From Fontibacterium abundans (GTDB lineage: Bacteria; Pseudomonadota; Alphaproteobacteria; Pelagibacterales; Pelagibacteraceae), in the NCBI GenBank assembly GCA_965235095.1, contig OZ249405.1: a stretch of 64,000 nt of DNA; one strand, written 5' to 3'. Below, piece by piece: positions 1 to 8,122 of the stretch. Every line of letters begins with the position of its first letter. Positions within the stretch are counted from its first letter, which is position 1. The translations under genes were made by a program, and so were the position numbers. Below the pieces are notes generated by a model that did no database searches, was not told where the DNA came from, and worked only from the letters and a program-made list of their open reading frames with translations.

Positions 1-201
1 ACAAGTTCTAAAGTTACATTAGACAGTCTTAGAAAAGTTAAAAATATTAAAAATAATTTTAAAAGATTAAAAATTTTAGGTAATGGTGAAATTAAATCAA
101 AAATACAAATAGAGGCACATCAAATCAGCGCATCTGCTAAAACGAAAATTGAAAAAGCAGGCGGTAGCGTTAATTTATTGAAACAAGCAGAGGCTAAATA
201 G
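1..201 (+). CDS. rplO: 50S ribosomal protein L15, C-terminal part
   Basis: The window opens inside this gene, so only the last 66 codons are visible, read in frame 1 to a TAG stop. The peptide has the pattern of the L15 C-terminal half: a lysine-rich stretch, the segment LKILGNGEIK, and an end resembling the usual helix SASAKTKIEKAGGSV. L15 is a large-subunit protein that binds 23S rRNA late in assembly. Identity is supported by position: L15 directly precedes secY in the bacterial spc-type operon, and secY starts 5 nt after this stop. The N-terminus lies outside the window. Confidence 0.93.
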   Translation, partial: TSSKVTLDSLRKVKNIKNNFKRLKILGNGEIKSKIQIEAHQISASAKTKIEKAGGSVNLLKQAEAK

Positions 202-206
202 TTTTC

Positions 207-1517
207 ATGTCTAGTTCTTTTGGGTCTGTAGAATCCTTAAAGCCAAATTCGTCTTTAGACGATCTTAAAAGAAGAATTTTTTACACTTTATTTATTTTAA
301 TTGTTTATAGATTCTGCACATACGTTCCGTTGCCAGGAATTGACGCGCAGGCATTAAAAGGTTTGATATCCGATAATCAAAGATCATTACTTGGAATGTT
401 TAATCTTTTTGCTGGCGGAGCTGTATCGAGAATGGCCATTCTTGCATTAGGAATTATGCCTTACATTTCTTCATCAATTATCATTCAATTATTAACTGGT
501 GTCACAGATTATTTTAAAAATTTAAAAAATTCAGGAGAAATTGGAAGAAAAAAAATCACTCAATACACTAGATATGGCACAGTTCTTTTAGCATTAGTGC
601 AAGGATATGGAGTAGCTGTTAGTTTGGAAAATTCTCAAGGGATTGTTTTAGAAGCAGGATTTTATTTTAGATTAGTAACCACAATAACGTTGTTAACAGG
701 AACAATGCTTTTAATGTGGCTTGGAGAACAAATCACAGCTAGAGGCATCGGCAATGGTATATCATTGATTATTTTTGCAGGAATTGTTGCTGAAATTCCA
801 GGAGCATTAGCTTCTACTTTTGAACTAGGAAGAACAGGAGCGATTTCTGCTGGAGTTATATTAGTTATTATAACTATTCTTATTGGCGCCATATACTTTA
901 TTGTTTTTGTAGAACGTGCTCAAAGAAAAATTTTAATTCATTATCCTAAAAGGCAAGTAGGGAATAAATTGTATGGTGGAGATGCTTCTCATCTTCCTTT
1001 AAAAGTTAATACGGCCGGCGTTATCCCTGCAATTTTTGCTTCAGCACTTTTAATTTTACCAATTACAATTTCAAATTTTACTTCGTCTTCAAATGAAATT
1101 GTCGTTGGAATTACCTCTATGCTAGGTCAAGGAAAGCCGCTGTATATGATTATTTATGCGGCTGGTATAATATTTTTCTCATTTTTTTATACTTCGATAA
1201 TTTTTAATCCAAAAGAGACAGCAGAAAATTTAAGAAAGTATGGCGGGTTTGTTCCTGGAATAAGACCAGGAGAGCAGACAGAACAATTTATAGATCAATT
1301 ACTTTTAAAGTTAACGGCCATTGGATCTTTATATTTAGTTTTAATTTGTTTATTACCAGAATTAATTATCGCAAATTATCCAATTCCATTTTATTTAGGT
1401 GGGACTTCACTTCTTATCGTTGCTGTAGTTGCTATGGATACAGTTGCCCAAGTACAAACTAGACTAATGAGCCAGCAATATGAGAGCTTAATTAAAAAAA
1501 CAAAATTTAATCGTTAA
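207..1517 (+). CDS. secY: Protein translocase channel subunit SecY
   Basis: SecY forms the membrane channel through which SecA or the ribosome passes secretory and membrane proteins. At 436 residues it has the usual length, with ten predicted membrane helices. Family landmarks are YVPLPGID before the plug, NLFAGGAVSRMAILALGIMP in helix 2, ITARGIGNGISLIIF, the cytoplasmic loop with NKLYGGDASHLPLKVN, and NPKETAENLRKYGGFVPGIR ahead of the last helices. It follows rplO by 5 nt and its stop overlaps the adk start (TAATG), so all three are probably co-transcribed. Confidence 0.98.
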   Translation: MSSSFGSVESLKPNSSLDDLKRRIFYTLFILIVYRFCTYVPLPGIDAQALKGLISDNQRSLLGMFNLFAGGAVSRMAILALGIMPYISSSIIIQLLTGVTDYFKNLKNSGEIGRKKITQYTRYGTVLLALVQGYGVAVSLENSQGIVLEAGFYFRLVTTITLLTGTMLLMWLGEQITARGIGNGISLIIFAGIVAEIPGALASTFELGRTGAISAGVILVIITILIGAIYFIVFVERAQRKILIHYPKRQVGNKLYGGDASHLPLKVNTAGVIPAIFASALLILPITISNFTSSSNEIVVGITSMLGQGKPLYMIIYAAGIIFFSFFYTSIIFNPKETAENLRKYGGFVPGIRPGEQTEQFIDQLLLKLTAIGSLYLVLICLLPELIIANYPIPFYLGGTSLLIVAVVAMDTVAQVQTRLMSQQYESLIKKTKFNR

Positions 1518-2170
1518 TGAATCTCGTAATTTTTGGCCCTCCAGGCGCAGGAAAAGGAACACAGTCATCAAAATTAGTAAAAGAATTTAATTTATTTCAG
1601 TTATCAACAGGCGATTTACTTAGAGATGAAGTAAGTAAAAAAACTGATTTTGGTAATAAAATTGAAGAAATTATGAAATCTGGAGGATTGGTTTCTGATG
1701 AAATTATCAATAATTTAATTGAGAATAAAATTTCTAATCCGGAGTATAAAAACCGAATAATATTTGATGGCTTTCCAAGAAATATTGAACAAGCAAAAAG
1801 CTTAGACAATTTATTAAAAAAATATAATCAACAAATGAGTTTGGCACTTAATTTAAAAGTAGATAATGAAATTTTAGTTAAGAGAATTACCGGCAGAGTT
1901 ACTTGTTCAGCATGCAACAGAACATTTAATACTTTTTTTGATCCTCCAAAAAATTGTGACTTGAAAGAGTGTGGACAAAGAAAACTTATTACAAGATCTG
2001 ATGATAATGAAGAGACAATTGTAAAAAGATTAAAAACTTATGATGAAAAAACTTTTCCAGTCTTAGATTATTACTTAAAAAAAGGAATAATGAAAAATAT
2101 AGACGGAATGCAGGAAATCAATGCGATAAGTGACCAATTATTTACAATAATCCGTGCCGTACGCAGTTGA
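1517..2170 (+). CDS. adk: Adenylate kinase
   Basis: Adenylate kinase interconverts ATP and AMP with two ADP in the cytosol. The P-loop GPPGAGKGTQ lies at residues 7-16, followed by the AMP-site STGDLLRD and the DGFPRN motif near residue 84. The 217-residue protein is the long form. Its LID carries four cysteines (C130, C133, C147, C152), the arrangement of zinc-stabilised LIDs, so it probably binds zinc. The start codon overlaps the secY stop by one base. The rpsM promoter lies across the adk stop, separating it from the next ribosomal unit. Confidence 0.98.
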   Translation: MNLVIFGPPGAGKGTQSSKLVKEFNLFQLSTGDLLRDEVSKKTDFGNKIEEIMKSGGLVSDEIINNLIENKISNPEYKNRIIFDGFPRNIEQAKSLDNLLKKYNQQMSLALNLKVDNEILVKRITGRVTCSACNRTFNTFFDPPKNCDLKECGQRKLITRSDDNEETIVKRLKTYDEKTFPVLDYYLKKGIMKNIDGMQEINAISDQLFTIIRAVRS

Positions 2171-2194
2171 CTTTGATAGCTTGATTCATATAAT
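2167..2194 (+). promoter_or_regulatory. Strong sigma70-type promoter for rpsM-rpsK-rpoA-rplQ
   Basis: TTGACT (2167-2172) and a perfect TATAAT (2189-2194) are separated by 16 bp. The -35 box overlaps the adk stop codon. Transcription would start near 2201, giving a leader of about 25 nt before rpsM. A 7-bp inverted repeat of T and A runs with a single-base loop (2198-2212) covers the start of this leader. The promoter would let the S13-S11-alpha-L17 unit be expressed apart from the upstream operon. Confidence 0.7.
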
Positions 2195-2225
2195 CGCATT
2201 TTTTCAAAAAATAGACTTTTAATTT

Positions 2226-2606
2226 ATGGCTCGTATAGCTGGAGTAAATATTCCTCAAAATAAAGTTGTTAAAACAGCTCTTACTTATATTCATGGTATT
2301 GGTGATAAAATAGCAAATGACATTTGCAACGAATTAAAAATTGACAAACGTAAAAGAACAAACGCTCTCACAGACGATGAAGTTTTAAAAATTAGAGAAT
2401 TTATTGATAGTAAATATTCAGTTGAAGGAGATCTTAGAAGAAACGTATCCTTAGACATTAAAAGACTAAAAGACTTAGGAACTTACAGAGGATCAAGACA
2501 TAGAAAAAGACTTCCAGTTAGAGGACAAAGAACACATTCCAATGCAAGAACAAGAAAAGGTAAGGCCATTGCAATAGCAGGAAAAAAATTAACTAGTATG
2601 AAATAA
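2226..2606 (+). CDS. rpsM: 30S ribosomal protein S13
   Basis: S13 sits in the head of the small subunit and contacts the P-site tRNA and the B1 bridges to the large subunit. The 126-residue protein begins MARIAGVNIPQNK, has the helix-two-turns-helix region with the GIGDKIA element, and ends in the typical basic tail containing RGQRTHSNARTRKGK. Length and sequence are ordinary. It is the first gene after a strong promoter and is followed by rpsK after 4 nt. Confidence 0.98.
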   Translation: MARIAGVNIPQNKVVKTALTYIHGIGDKIANDICNELKIDKRKRTNALTDDEVLKIREFIDSKYSVEGDLRRNVSLDIKRLKDLGTYRGSRHRKRLPVRGQRTHSNARTRKGKAIAIAGKKLTSMK

Positions 2607-2610
2607 TTAA

Positions 2611-3084
2611 ATGGCCGAAGATAAAAATATTAAAGATAAAAAACCAAAAACTGAAGGTGCTGCAGCACCAGCAAAAGATGCTAAGCAAGATGGTGGAATA
2701 AAAAAAAAAATTAAAGTTAAGAAAAAAGAGAAAAAGAATGTTGTAAATGGAAATGTTTACGTAAATGCAACTTTTAACAACACTATTGTTACTATTACTG
2801 ACAAACAAGGTAATGTAATTTCGTGGTCTTCTGCAGGATCAAAAGGATTTAAAGGTTCTAGAAAATCAACTCCCTATGCAGCACAAGTTGCAGCCGATGA
2901 TGCGGCGGGGAAAGCATTAGAGCATGGATTAAAAAATATTACAGTTGAAGTAAAAGGGCCTGGTTCAGGTCGAGAAACTGCTCTTAGAGCATTACAGGCT
3001 AGAGGTTTTAAGATCACCTCTATTAAAGATATGAGTCCTATGCCGCATAATGGCTGCAGGCCTCCAAAGAAAAGACGTGTTTAA
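2611..3084 (+). CDS. rpsK: 30S ribosomal protein S11 with long basic N-terminal extension
   Basis: S11 lies on the platform of the small subunit and helps form the E-site and mRNA exit channel. The core is clear from HASFNN-like VNATFNNTIVTITD through the C-terminal PMPHNGCRPPKKRRV. At 157 residues it is about 28 longer than the usual 127-130. The extra N-terminal part is alanine- and lysine-rich (residues 1-43 include AAAPAKDAK and KKKIKVKKKEKK). The lysine run is encoded by 11 consecutive A at 2700-2710. No internal ATG fits a shorter start better, so the extension is probably translated. Confidence 0.96.
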   Translation: MAEDKNIKDKKPKTEGAAAPAKDAKQDGGIKKKIKVKKKEKKNVVNGNVYVNATFNNTIVTITDKQGNVISWSSAGSKGFKGSRKSTPYAAQVAADDAAGKALEHGLKNITVEVKGPGSGRETALRALQARGFKITSIKDMSPMPHNGCRPPKKRRV

Positions 3085-3096
3085 CAATAACTAAAT

Positions 3097-3101
3097 AGGA
3101 G
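3097..3101 (+). promoter_or_regulatory. Shine-Dalgarno site for rpoA TTG start
   Basis: AGGAG stands 7 nt before the TTG initiation codon of rpoA. This is the clearest ribosome-binding site I saw in a window where most genes have none, and it decides the non-ATG start. The same start is supported by the protein, since alphaproteobacterial alpha subunits begin with a sequence like MIxKNWxELIKP. Confidence 0.75.
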
Positions 3102-3108
3102 AAGTAAC

Positions 3109-4122
3109 TTGATAGACAAAAATTGGAAAGAACTTATAAAACCATCAAAATTAAATATTACACAAAGTGATGACAAAAAACATGCAAAAATTATCGCTGA
3201 ACCTTTAGAAAAGGGTTACGCTTTAACTTTAGGAAATGCATTAAGAAGAGTTTTGTTGTCTTCAGTTCAAGGTACAGCTGTAACAGCTATTCAAATTGAT
3301 GGAGTGCTACATGAATTCTCATCAATTGACGGCGTTAGAGAAGATGTTACTGATATCGTTCTTAACGTTAAGGCTTTAGCTTTAAATTTAAAAACTTCTG
3401 GACCAAAAAAATTAATTTTAGATGCAAAAGGACCTGGTGAGATTAAAGCAAAAATGATCGCTCCAAATTCAGATATTGAAATATTAAATCCTGATTTAGT
3501 AATTTGCAATTTAGATGAAAAAACTAAATTTCATATGGAGTTAACGGTAAATACTGGAAAAGGTTATGTTCCTGCAGACAGGAATAAAGCTAGTAATTCC
3601 CCATTAGGATTAATAGCAATTGACGCTGTTTTTAGTCCAGTTAAGAGAGTTTCTTATAACGTATCTAATGCAAGAGAAGGATTAACATTAGATTATGATA
3701 AATTGACTATGGAAGTTGAAACAAATGGATCTGTAACAGCAGAAGATTCAGTTGCTTTTGCAGCTAGAATTTTACAAGATCAGTTAGCAATGTTTGTAAA
3801 CTTTGATGAACCAGTTGCAACAATTCAAGAGAAAAAACCTTCAGAGCCAGAATTTAATAGAAACTTACTTAGAAGAGTTGATGAATTAGAACTGTCTGTA
3901 AGATCAATGAATTGTCTGAAAAATGACAATATTATTTATATTGGAGATTTAGTTCAAAAGAGTGAAAGTGAAATGCTAAGAACTCCTAATTTTGGAAGAA
4001 AATCTTTGAATGAAATTAAAGAGGTTCTTACAACAATGTCATTGTATCTTGGAATGGAAGTTCCAAATTGGCCACCAGAGAATATCGCTGAACTTTCTAA
4101 AAAATTAGAGGATAACTATTAA
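3109..4122 (+). CDS. rpoA: RNA polymerase alpha subunit
   Basis: The alpha dimer scaffolds RNA polymerase assembly, and its C-terminal domain binds UP elements and activators. The 337 residues cover the assembly domain (LGNALRRVLLSS near residue 40, DAVFSPVKRVSYNV near 175) and the C-terminal domain from about residue 250. The latter keeps RSMNCLK, containing the arginine equivalent to DNA-contacting R265 of E. coli, and NFGRKSLNEI. Translation starts at TTG behind a good AGGAG. It lies between rpsK and rplQ in the standard order. Confidence 0.98.
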   Translation: MIDKNWKELIKPSKLNITQSDDKKHAKIIAEPLEKGYALTLGNALRRVLLSSVQGTAVTAIQIDGVLHEFSSIDGVREDVTDIVLNVKALALNLKTSGPKKLILDAKGPGEIKAKMIAPNSDIEILNPDLVICNLDEKTKFHMELTVNTGKGYVPADRNKASNSPLGLIAIDAVFSPVKRVSYNVSNAREGLTLDYDKLTMEVETNGSVTAEDSVAFAARILQDQLAMFVNFDEPVATIQEKKPSEPEFNRNLLRRVDELELSVRSMNCLKNDNIIYIGDLVQKSESEMLRTPNFGRKSLNEIKEVLTTMSLYLGMEVPNWPPENIAELSKKLEDNY

Positions 4123-4127
4123 CAACA

Positions 4128-4568
4128 ATGAGACACAAAATTGCTCATAGAAAATTAAACAGAACTTCAGAGCACCGAAAAGCTTTGTTTAAAAATATGC
4201 TTAATTCTTTAATTAAGCATGAGCAAATTAAAACAACTCTACCCAAAGCAAAAGAGTTAAAGCCATTAATTGATAAAGTTATAACTATTGGAAAAAAGAA
4301 AGATTTATCAGCTAGAAGATCTTTAATTTCAAAATTACAAGATGAAGATTCAGCAGAAAAATTAATTACAGTTTTATCTAAGAGATACGAAAATAGAAAA
4401 GGTGGTTATTCTAGAATTATTAGAACTAGAAATCGTTTTGGTGATAATTCAACAATGGCTTACATTGAATTGGTAGACAAAGACTTTAATGCAAAAGGAC
4501 AAGATTCAGGTCCAGTTCAAAAAAAACCTGAGCAACCAAAGGAAGAAGCTCAGCAGCTAAGTAAATAA
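4128..4568 (+). CDS. rplQ: 50S ribosomal protein L17
   Basis: L17 is a large-subunit protein near the peptide exit tunnel. The N-terminus MRHKIAHRKLNRTSEHR and the segment GGYSRIIRTRNRFGDNS are diagnostic. The 146 residues include a short hydrophilic Q/P/E-rich tail (VQKKPEQPKEEAQQLSK) beyond the conserved core, as in many alphaproteobacterial L17 proteins. It starts 5 nt after rpoA and is the last ribosomal gene of this unit. The next gene, crcB, follows after only 7 nt, so read-through is likely. Confidence 0.98.
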   Translation: MRHKIAHRKLNRTSEHRKALFKNMLNSLIKHEQIKTTLPKAKELKPLIDKVITIGKKKDLSARRSLISKLQDEDSAEKLITVLSKRYENRKGGYSRIIRTRNRFGDNSTMAYIELVDKDFNAKGQDSGPVQKKPEQPKEEAQQLSK

Positions 4569-4575
4569 ACAATTA

Positions 4576-4956
4576 ATGAAGTCTTATTTATTAATTGCTT
4601 TATTTGGTGCTTTCGGAACGTTAGCAAGATTTTCAGTTATACAAATCACCCCAAAAATTTTTCAAACTATTTTTCCAATTGGAACTCTTGTAGTAAATTT
4701 ATTAGGATGTTTTTTAATTGGTTTGGTTTCAGGAACGTTAGATACAAAATTCATATCAATAGATGAAAATTTTAAAAATTATATTACAATAGGATTTTTA
4801 GGAGGTTTCACAACATTCTCTTCTTTCTCTCAAGATTTTTTTAATCTTATTAATAGTTCAAATTATTTATTAGCTTTTATTTATATTTTTATTTCAGTTT
4901 TTTTTGGTTTATTGACGTTTTATTTAGGGGATAAGTTTATTCATATTATTTCATAA
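4576..4956 (+). CDS. crcB: Fluoride exporter CrcB/Fluc
   Basis: Fluc proteins are small dimeric channels that let fluoride leave the cytosol. The 126 residues give four membrane helices. The family signatures are GTLARF near residue 15, GTLVVNLLGCFLIGL (with the conserved Asn) near 35, and GFLGGFTTFSSFSQD near 75 with the phenylalanine and TTFS ion-path residues. There is no fluoride riboswitch ahead of it, since only 7 nt separate it from rplQ. The stop overlaps the start of rluC by one base. Confidence 0.95.
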   Translation: MKSYLLIALFGAFGTLARFSVIQITPKIFQTIFPIGTLVVNLLGCFLIGLVSGTLDTKFISIDENFKNYITIGFLGGFTTFSSFSQDFFNLINSSNYLLAFIYIFISVFFGLLTFYLGDKFIHIIS

Positions 4957-5885
4957 TGGAACCTAAGCATATTTTTAAAATTGAAGAGGATTTTGAAAAT
5001 ATTCGTCTCGATAAATGGTTTAAAAAAAAAATTAAACCATTACCGCAGTCATTAATTGAAAGAACTTTAAGAAAAGGAAAAATTTTAGTTAATGGGAAAA
5101 AGGCTAAAAGCTCTTACAAAATACAGATAAATGATGAAATTAAGATATATGCGGATATTGACAATGATGACAAAATAATTAAAAAAAAATTTTCATATTT
5201 ACCATCAAAAAAAGATTACGATTTAGTAAAAAATAATATTTTATTTGAAAATGAGCATTATCTTGTCTTAAACAAACCTTACAACTTAGCTGTACAATCG
5301 GGGACAAAAACAGGAAAAAATATTTTTGATATATTAAAAAACTATTCAGAAACAGAATATCTAACACCACATTTAGTTCACAGATTAGATGTGGAAACAA
5401 CGGGAATTTTAATTATTAGTAAAACTCATAAAAGTGCAAAATTTTTCTCAGAAACTTTTAAAAATCAAACTATAAAAAAAAGTTATTTAGCGGTAGCAGA
5501 TGGGGTTTTAGAAAATAAAAGTGGAACTTTAAAAAATGAACTTAGTTATGTTGAAAATAATAAAGAAAAAATACATTTATCTATTACTAATTATAAAGTT
5601 ATTTCTGAGACAAAAGACTACTCTTTGTTATTGTTAAACCCAGAAACAGGCAGAAAACATCAGTTAAGAAGACAATTAAGTTTTATTAAACATCCTATCT
5701 TAGGAGAAAAAAAATATACGAATAAAGGCTTAAACAAATCAAAGGAACTTCATTTAATGCTTCATGCTTGTAAAGTAGAGTTTATAATAAACAGTAAAAA
5801 AATAATTCATCATGCTGAACCTCCTTTGTATTTTCAGAATTTTTGCAAGGAACAGAAATTAACTTACGAATTAAATAATTTATAA
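4956..5885 (+). CDS. rluC: Ribosomal large-subunit pseudouridine synthase, RluC/RluD type
   Basis: This enzyme isomerises specific uridines of 23S rRNA to pseudouridine. An S4-like RNA-binding domain occupies about residues 10-70 (RLDKWF, RTLRKGKILVNGKKAK). The catalytic domain follows with HRLDVETTGILI, where D145 is the catalytic aspartate, and the later GRKHQLRRQL motif. The 309-residue length fits RluC/RluD. RluC is the better guess because of the S4 layout, but exact target sites cannot be assigned from sequence. The 3' end overlaps the convergent lipB by 22 bp. Confidence 0.88.
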   Translation: MEPKHIFKIEEDFENIRLDKWFKKKIKPLPQSLIERTLRKGKILVNGKKAKSSYKIQINDEIKIYADIDNDDKIIKKKFSYLPSKKDYDLVKNNILFENEHYLVLNKPYNLAVQSGTKTGKNIFDILKNYSETEYLTPHLVHRLDVETTGILIISKTHKSAKFFSETFKNQTIKKSYLAVADGVLENKSGTLKNELSYVENNKEKIHLSITNYKVISETKDYSLLLLNPETGRKHQLRRQLSFIKHPILGEKKYTNKGLNKSKELHLMLHACKVEFIINSKKIIHHAEPPLYFQNFCKEQKLTYELNNL

Positions 5886-6484
5886 AAATTATCTTTTATA
5901 GATTTATTAATGTTTTCGTCACTTGGAATTGAACGTAGATCAGAGATATTAATTATTCCTTTGTTTGATATCCCACAAGGAACTATTCCACGATAATCAG
6001 TTTTATTCACATTAACATTAAGAGAAAACCCATGATACGCAATCCATTTTTTAACTTTAATTCCAATAGCGGCAATTTTATTTTCTTCACTATTATTATT
6101 TACCCAAATGCCGATATTTTTAGGATCAGCAAATGATGAAATATCAAAATCTTTAAGAATAGAAATAATCCAATTTTCAATATTACGAACAAATTTTTTT
6201 ATTTCTTTGTCACGTTTATTAAGATTTATAACAAAATAAACTATTTTTTGCCCAGGGCCATGGTAGGTAAATTTTCCTCCTCGATTTGTTTCAACTACAG
6301 GAAATAAATTAGGCTCTAATAAATCTTTATTAGATGCGCTTATACCTTTTGTATAAACTGAATCATGTTCTAATATCCATATAAGTTCTTCTTCTAAGTT
6401 GGCATGAACTTTTTCTACCCTTTGTTCCAAAAAATCCATTGCATTTTTATAAACAATAGGTTTGTGTGATATTTTAATTTCCAT
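5864..6484 (-). CDS. lipB: Lipoyl(octanoyl) transferase LipB
   Basis: LipB moves octanoyl from acyl carrier protein to the lipoyl domains of 2-oxoacid dehydrogenases and the glycine cleavage H protein. The 206-residue protein carries the substrate-site block RGGKFTYHGPGQ (68-79), the catalytic lysine K143 in AIGIKVKKW and the acyl-accepting C170 in GIVPCGI, so the active site is complete. It shares one base with the upstream panC on the same strand and probably forms a two-gene unit with it. The 3' end overlaps rluC. Confidence 0.96.
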   Translation of the reverse strand: MEIKISHKPIVYKNAMDFLEQRVEKVHANLEEELIWILEHDSVYTKGISASNKDLLEPNLFPVVETNRGGKFTYHGPGQKIVYFVINLNKRDKEIKKFVRNIENWIISILKDFDISSFADPKNIGIWVNNNSEENKIAAIGIKVKKWIAYHGFSLNVNVNKTDYRGIVPCGISNKGIINISDLRSIPSDENINKSIKDNFYKLFNS

Positions 6485-7293
6485 TAAAAGTTATCAATCA
6501 ATCTTACTCCATTTAAATGATATGCTATAAATACCCTGGTACTAAGTGATGGTTTATTGGTTTTTTTTAATTGTTTTAAATTAAATGCAGACAAATAATC
6601 TATTTTTTTAGCACCAAATTCTTTTATTTTATTTATAAAAAGTGAGTTATTTTTAGACTTTATAATTTGATTTTTATTTTTTTTTAAAAAATTAATTATA
6701 TCTCCAGCTACATTTAATGATTTTTGATCTAAAAGTTTATTTCTAGAGGATAAGGCGACACCATTTTTAGCTCTAATAGTATCACAGGGTACAACTTTTA
6801 TTTTTGAATCAATACTTTCTAGGTATTTTTTAATAATAATTAATTGTTGATAGTCTTTTTTTCCAAGGAAAAGATAATTAGTTTTAATACGACTTAATAG
6901 TCTTTTTACAACTTCAATTACACCTTCAAAATGTCCAGGTCTAAATTTTCCTTCCATAAATTTTTTAAAATAATGTATTTTATTTTTAATAATTATTTTT
7001 TTTTCAGGATAAATATCTTTTTCTTGAGGTAAATAAACATAATCTACTTTATTTTTTTTACAAATTTTTAAGTCTGTTAAAATAGTTTTAGGATATTTTT
7101 TATAATCTTTTTTATTGTTAAATTGAAATGGATTAACAAATATACTTACTATTGTTAATAATTTTTTCTCTTTTGATTTTTTTATTAACGAAACATGACC
7201 ATCATGCAAGCATCCCATAGTTGGGATAAAGCCAATTTTTTTTTTATTTAATAACTCTAAAGTTATTTTATTTGCTGTTTTAATTATTTTCAT
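6484..7293 (-). CDS. panC: Pantothenate synthetase
   Basis: PanC condenses pantoate and beta-alanine with ATP to make pantothenate, the vitamin B5 precursor of coenzyme A. Signature regions are FIPTMGCLHDGH (HIGH-like at residues 30-33), SIFVNPFQF, GRPGHFEGV-like PGHFEGVIEVV, GKKDYQQL and SSRNKLL. At 269 residues it is slightly short but complete. No panB appears in the window. It is divergent from galU across a 24-bp gap and shares a base with lipB downstream. Confidence 0.96.
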   Translation of the reverse strand: MKIIKTANKITLELLNKKKIGFIPTMGCLHDGHVSLIKKSKEKKLLTIVSIFVNPFQFNNKKDYKKYPKTILTDLKICKKNKVDYVYLPQEKDIYPEKKIIIKNKIHYFKKFMEGKFRPGHFEGVIEVVKRLLSRIKTNYLFLGKKDYQQLIIIKKYLESIDSKIKVVPCDTIRAKNGVALSSRNKLLDQKSLNVAGDIINFLKKNKNQIIKSKNNSLFINKIKEFGAKKIDYLSAFNLKQLKKTNKPSLSTRVFIAYHLNGVRLIDNF

Positions 7294-7306
7294 TTAAGAA
7301 ATTAAC

Positions 7307-7312
7307 TATAAT
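7307..7312 (+). promoter_or_regulatory. -10 box abutting galU start (possible leaderless promoter)
   Basis: A perfect TATAAT ends 5 nt before the galU ATG, within the 24-bp gap shared with divergent panC. A typical start point 6-7 nt downstream of a -10 box would fall on the ATG itself, suggesting a leaderless mRNA. No good -35 match lies at the proper distance. In such AT-rich DNA this hexamer could occur by chance. Confidence 0.4.
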
Positions 7313-7317
7313 ATTTA

Positions 7318-8121
7318 ATGATAAAAGAAGCGATAATACCATTAGCTGGTTTAGGCACAAGGCTTCTACCATTTACCAAAATACTTCCAAAAGAACTGTT
7401 ACCCTTAGGAAAAAAAACTATTTTGGAACATATTTTGGATGAATGTTTGGATGCGGGTATAAAAAAAATTATCTTAGTAATTTCGAAAAAGAAAACAGTT
7501 ATTAAAGATTACTTTTCACCTGATCATTATTTATTAAATTATTTAAAAAAAAAAAAAGATTATAAATCAATTCAAAAACTAAAAATTTTAGATCGTTACA
7601 GAAATAAACTTACATTTGTATATCAAAATTCTCCAAAAGGTCTTGGAGATGCCGTGCTGGCAGCTAAATCAGTAATCAAAAATAAATTTTTTCTTTTAGT
7701 TTTGCCAGACGATATTATTATTAAAGAAAATTGTTCAAAAAAAATAATTAATATTCATAATAAATATCATTCTTCAGTTATAGCTTCTAAAAAAGTAAAA
7801 AACTCCGAAGTATCAAGATATGGAATTATAAAATATTCAAAAAAGCTTAATAATAATTTATTTATCAGCGATTTGGTTGAAAAGCCTAGTTTAAAAAATA
7901 CTCCATCTAACTATGCAATTATAGGAAGATATGTTTTGCCATCAAAAATAATTTCTTCACTAAAGAATACTAAAAAGGGTTCCTCAGGAGAAGTTCAGAT
8001 TACAGATGCAATGAAAAGTTTAATTTATGACAATAATAAATTTGTAGCACATATATTTTCTGGAACATATTTAGACTGCGGAACTATTAATGGATATAAT
8101 AATTCATTAAAAAAAATCTAA
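7318..8121 (+). CDS. galU: UTP-glucose-1-phosphate uridylyltransferase
   Basis: GalU makes UDP-glucose from UTP and glucose 1-phosphate for glycan and lipid synthesis. The nucleotide-binding start IPLAGLGTRLLPFTKILPKE (residues 7-26), LPDD near 124 and VEKP near 190 are the family motifs. At 267 residues it is shorter than the usual 290-300. A run of 13 A (7545-7557) encodes LKKKK, but the frame is intact. It stands 1 nt before ugd, which uses its product, so the pair should make UDP-glucuronate. Confidence 0.93.
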   Translation: MIKEAIIPLAGLGTRLLPFTKILPKELLPLGKKTILEHILDECLDAGIKKIILVISKKKTVIKDYFSPDHYLLNYLKKKKDYKSIQKLKILDRYRNKLTFVYQNSPKGLGDAVLAAKSVIKNKFFLLVLPDDIIIKENCSKKIINIHNKYHSSVIASKKVKNSEVSRYGIIKYSKKLNNNLFISDLVEKPSLKNTPSNYAIIGRYVLPSKIISSLKNTKKGSSGEVQITDAMKSLIYDNNKFVAHIFSGTYLDCGTINGYNNSLKKI

Positions 8122-8122
8122 T

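Noticed and set aside
4569..4575. Fluoride riboswitch ahead of crcB
   Set aside because: Only 7 nt separate rplQ from crcB, too little for the aptamer.
7318..8121. galU as a frameshifted pseudogene because of A13
   Set aside because: The frame is open from start to stop, with family motifs on both sides of the A run.
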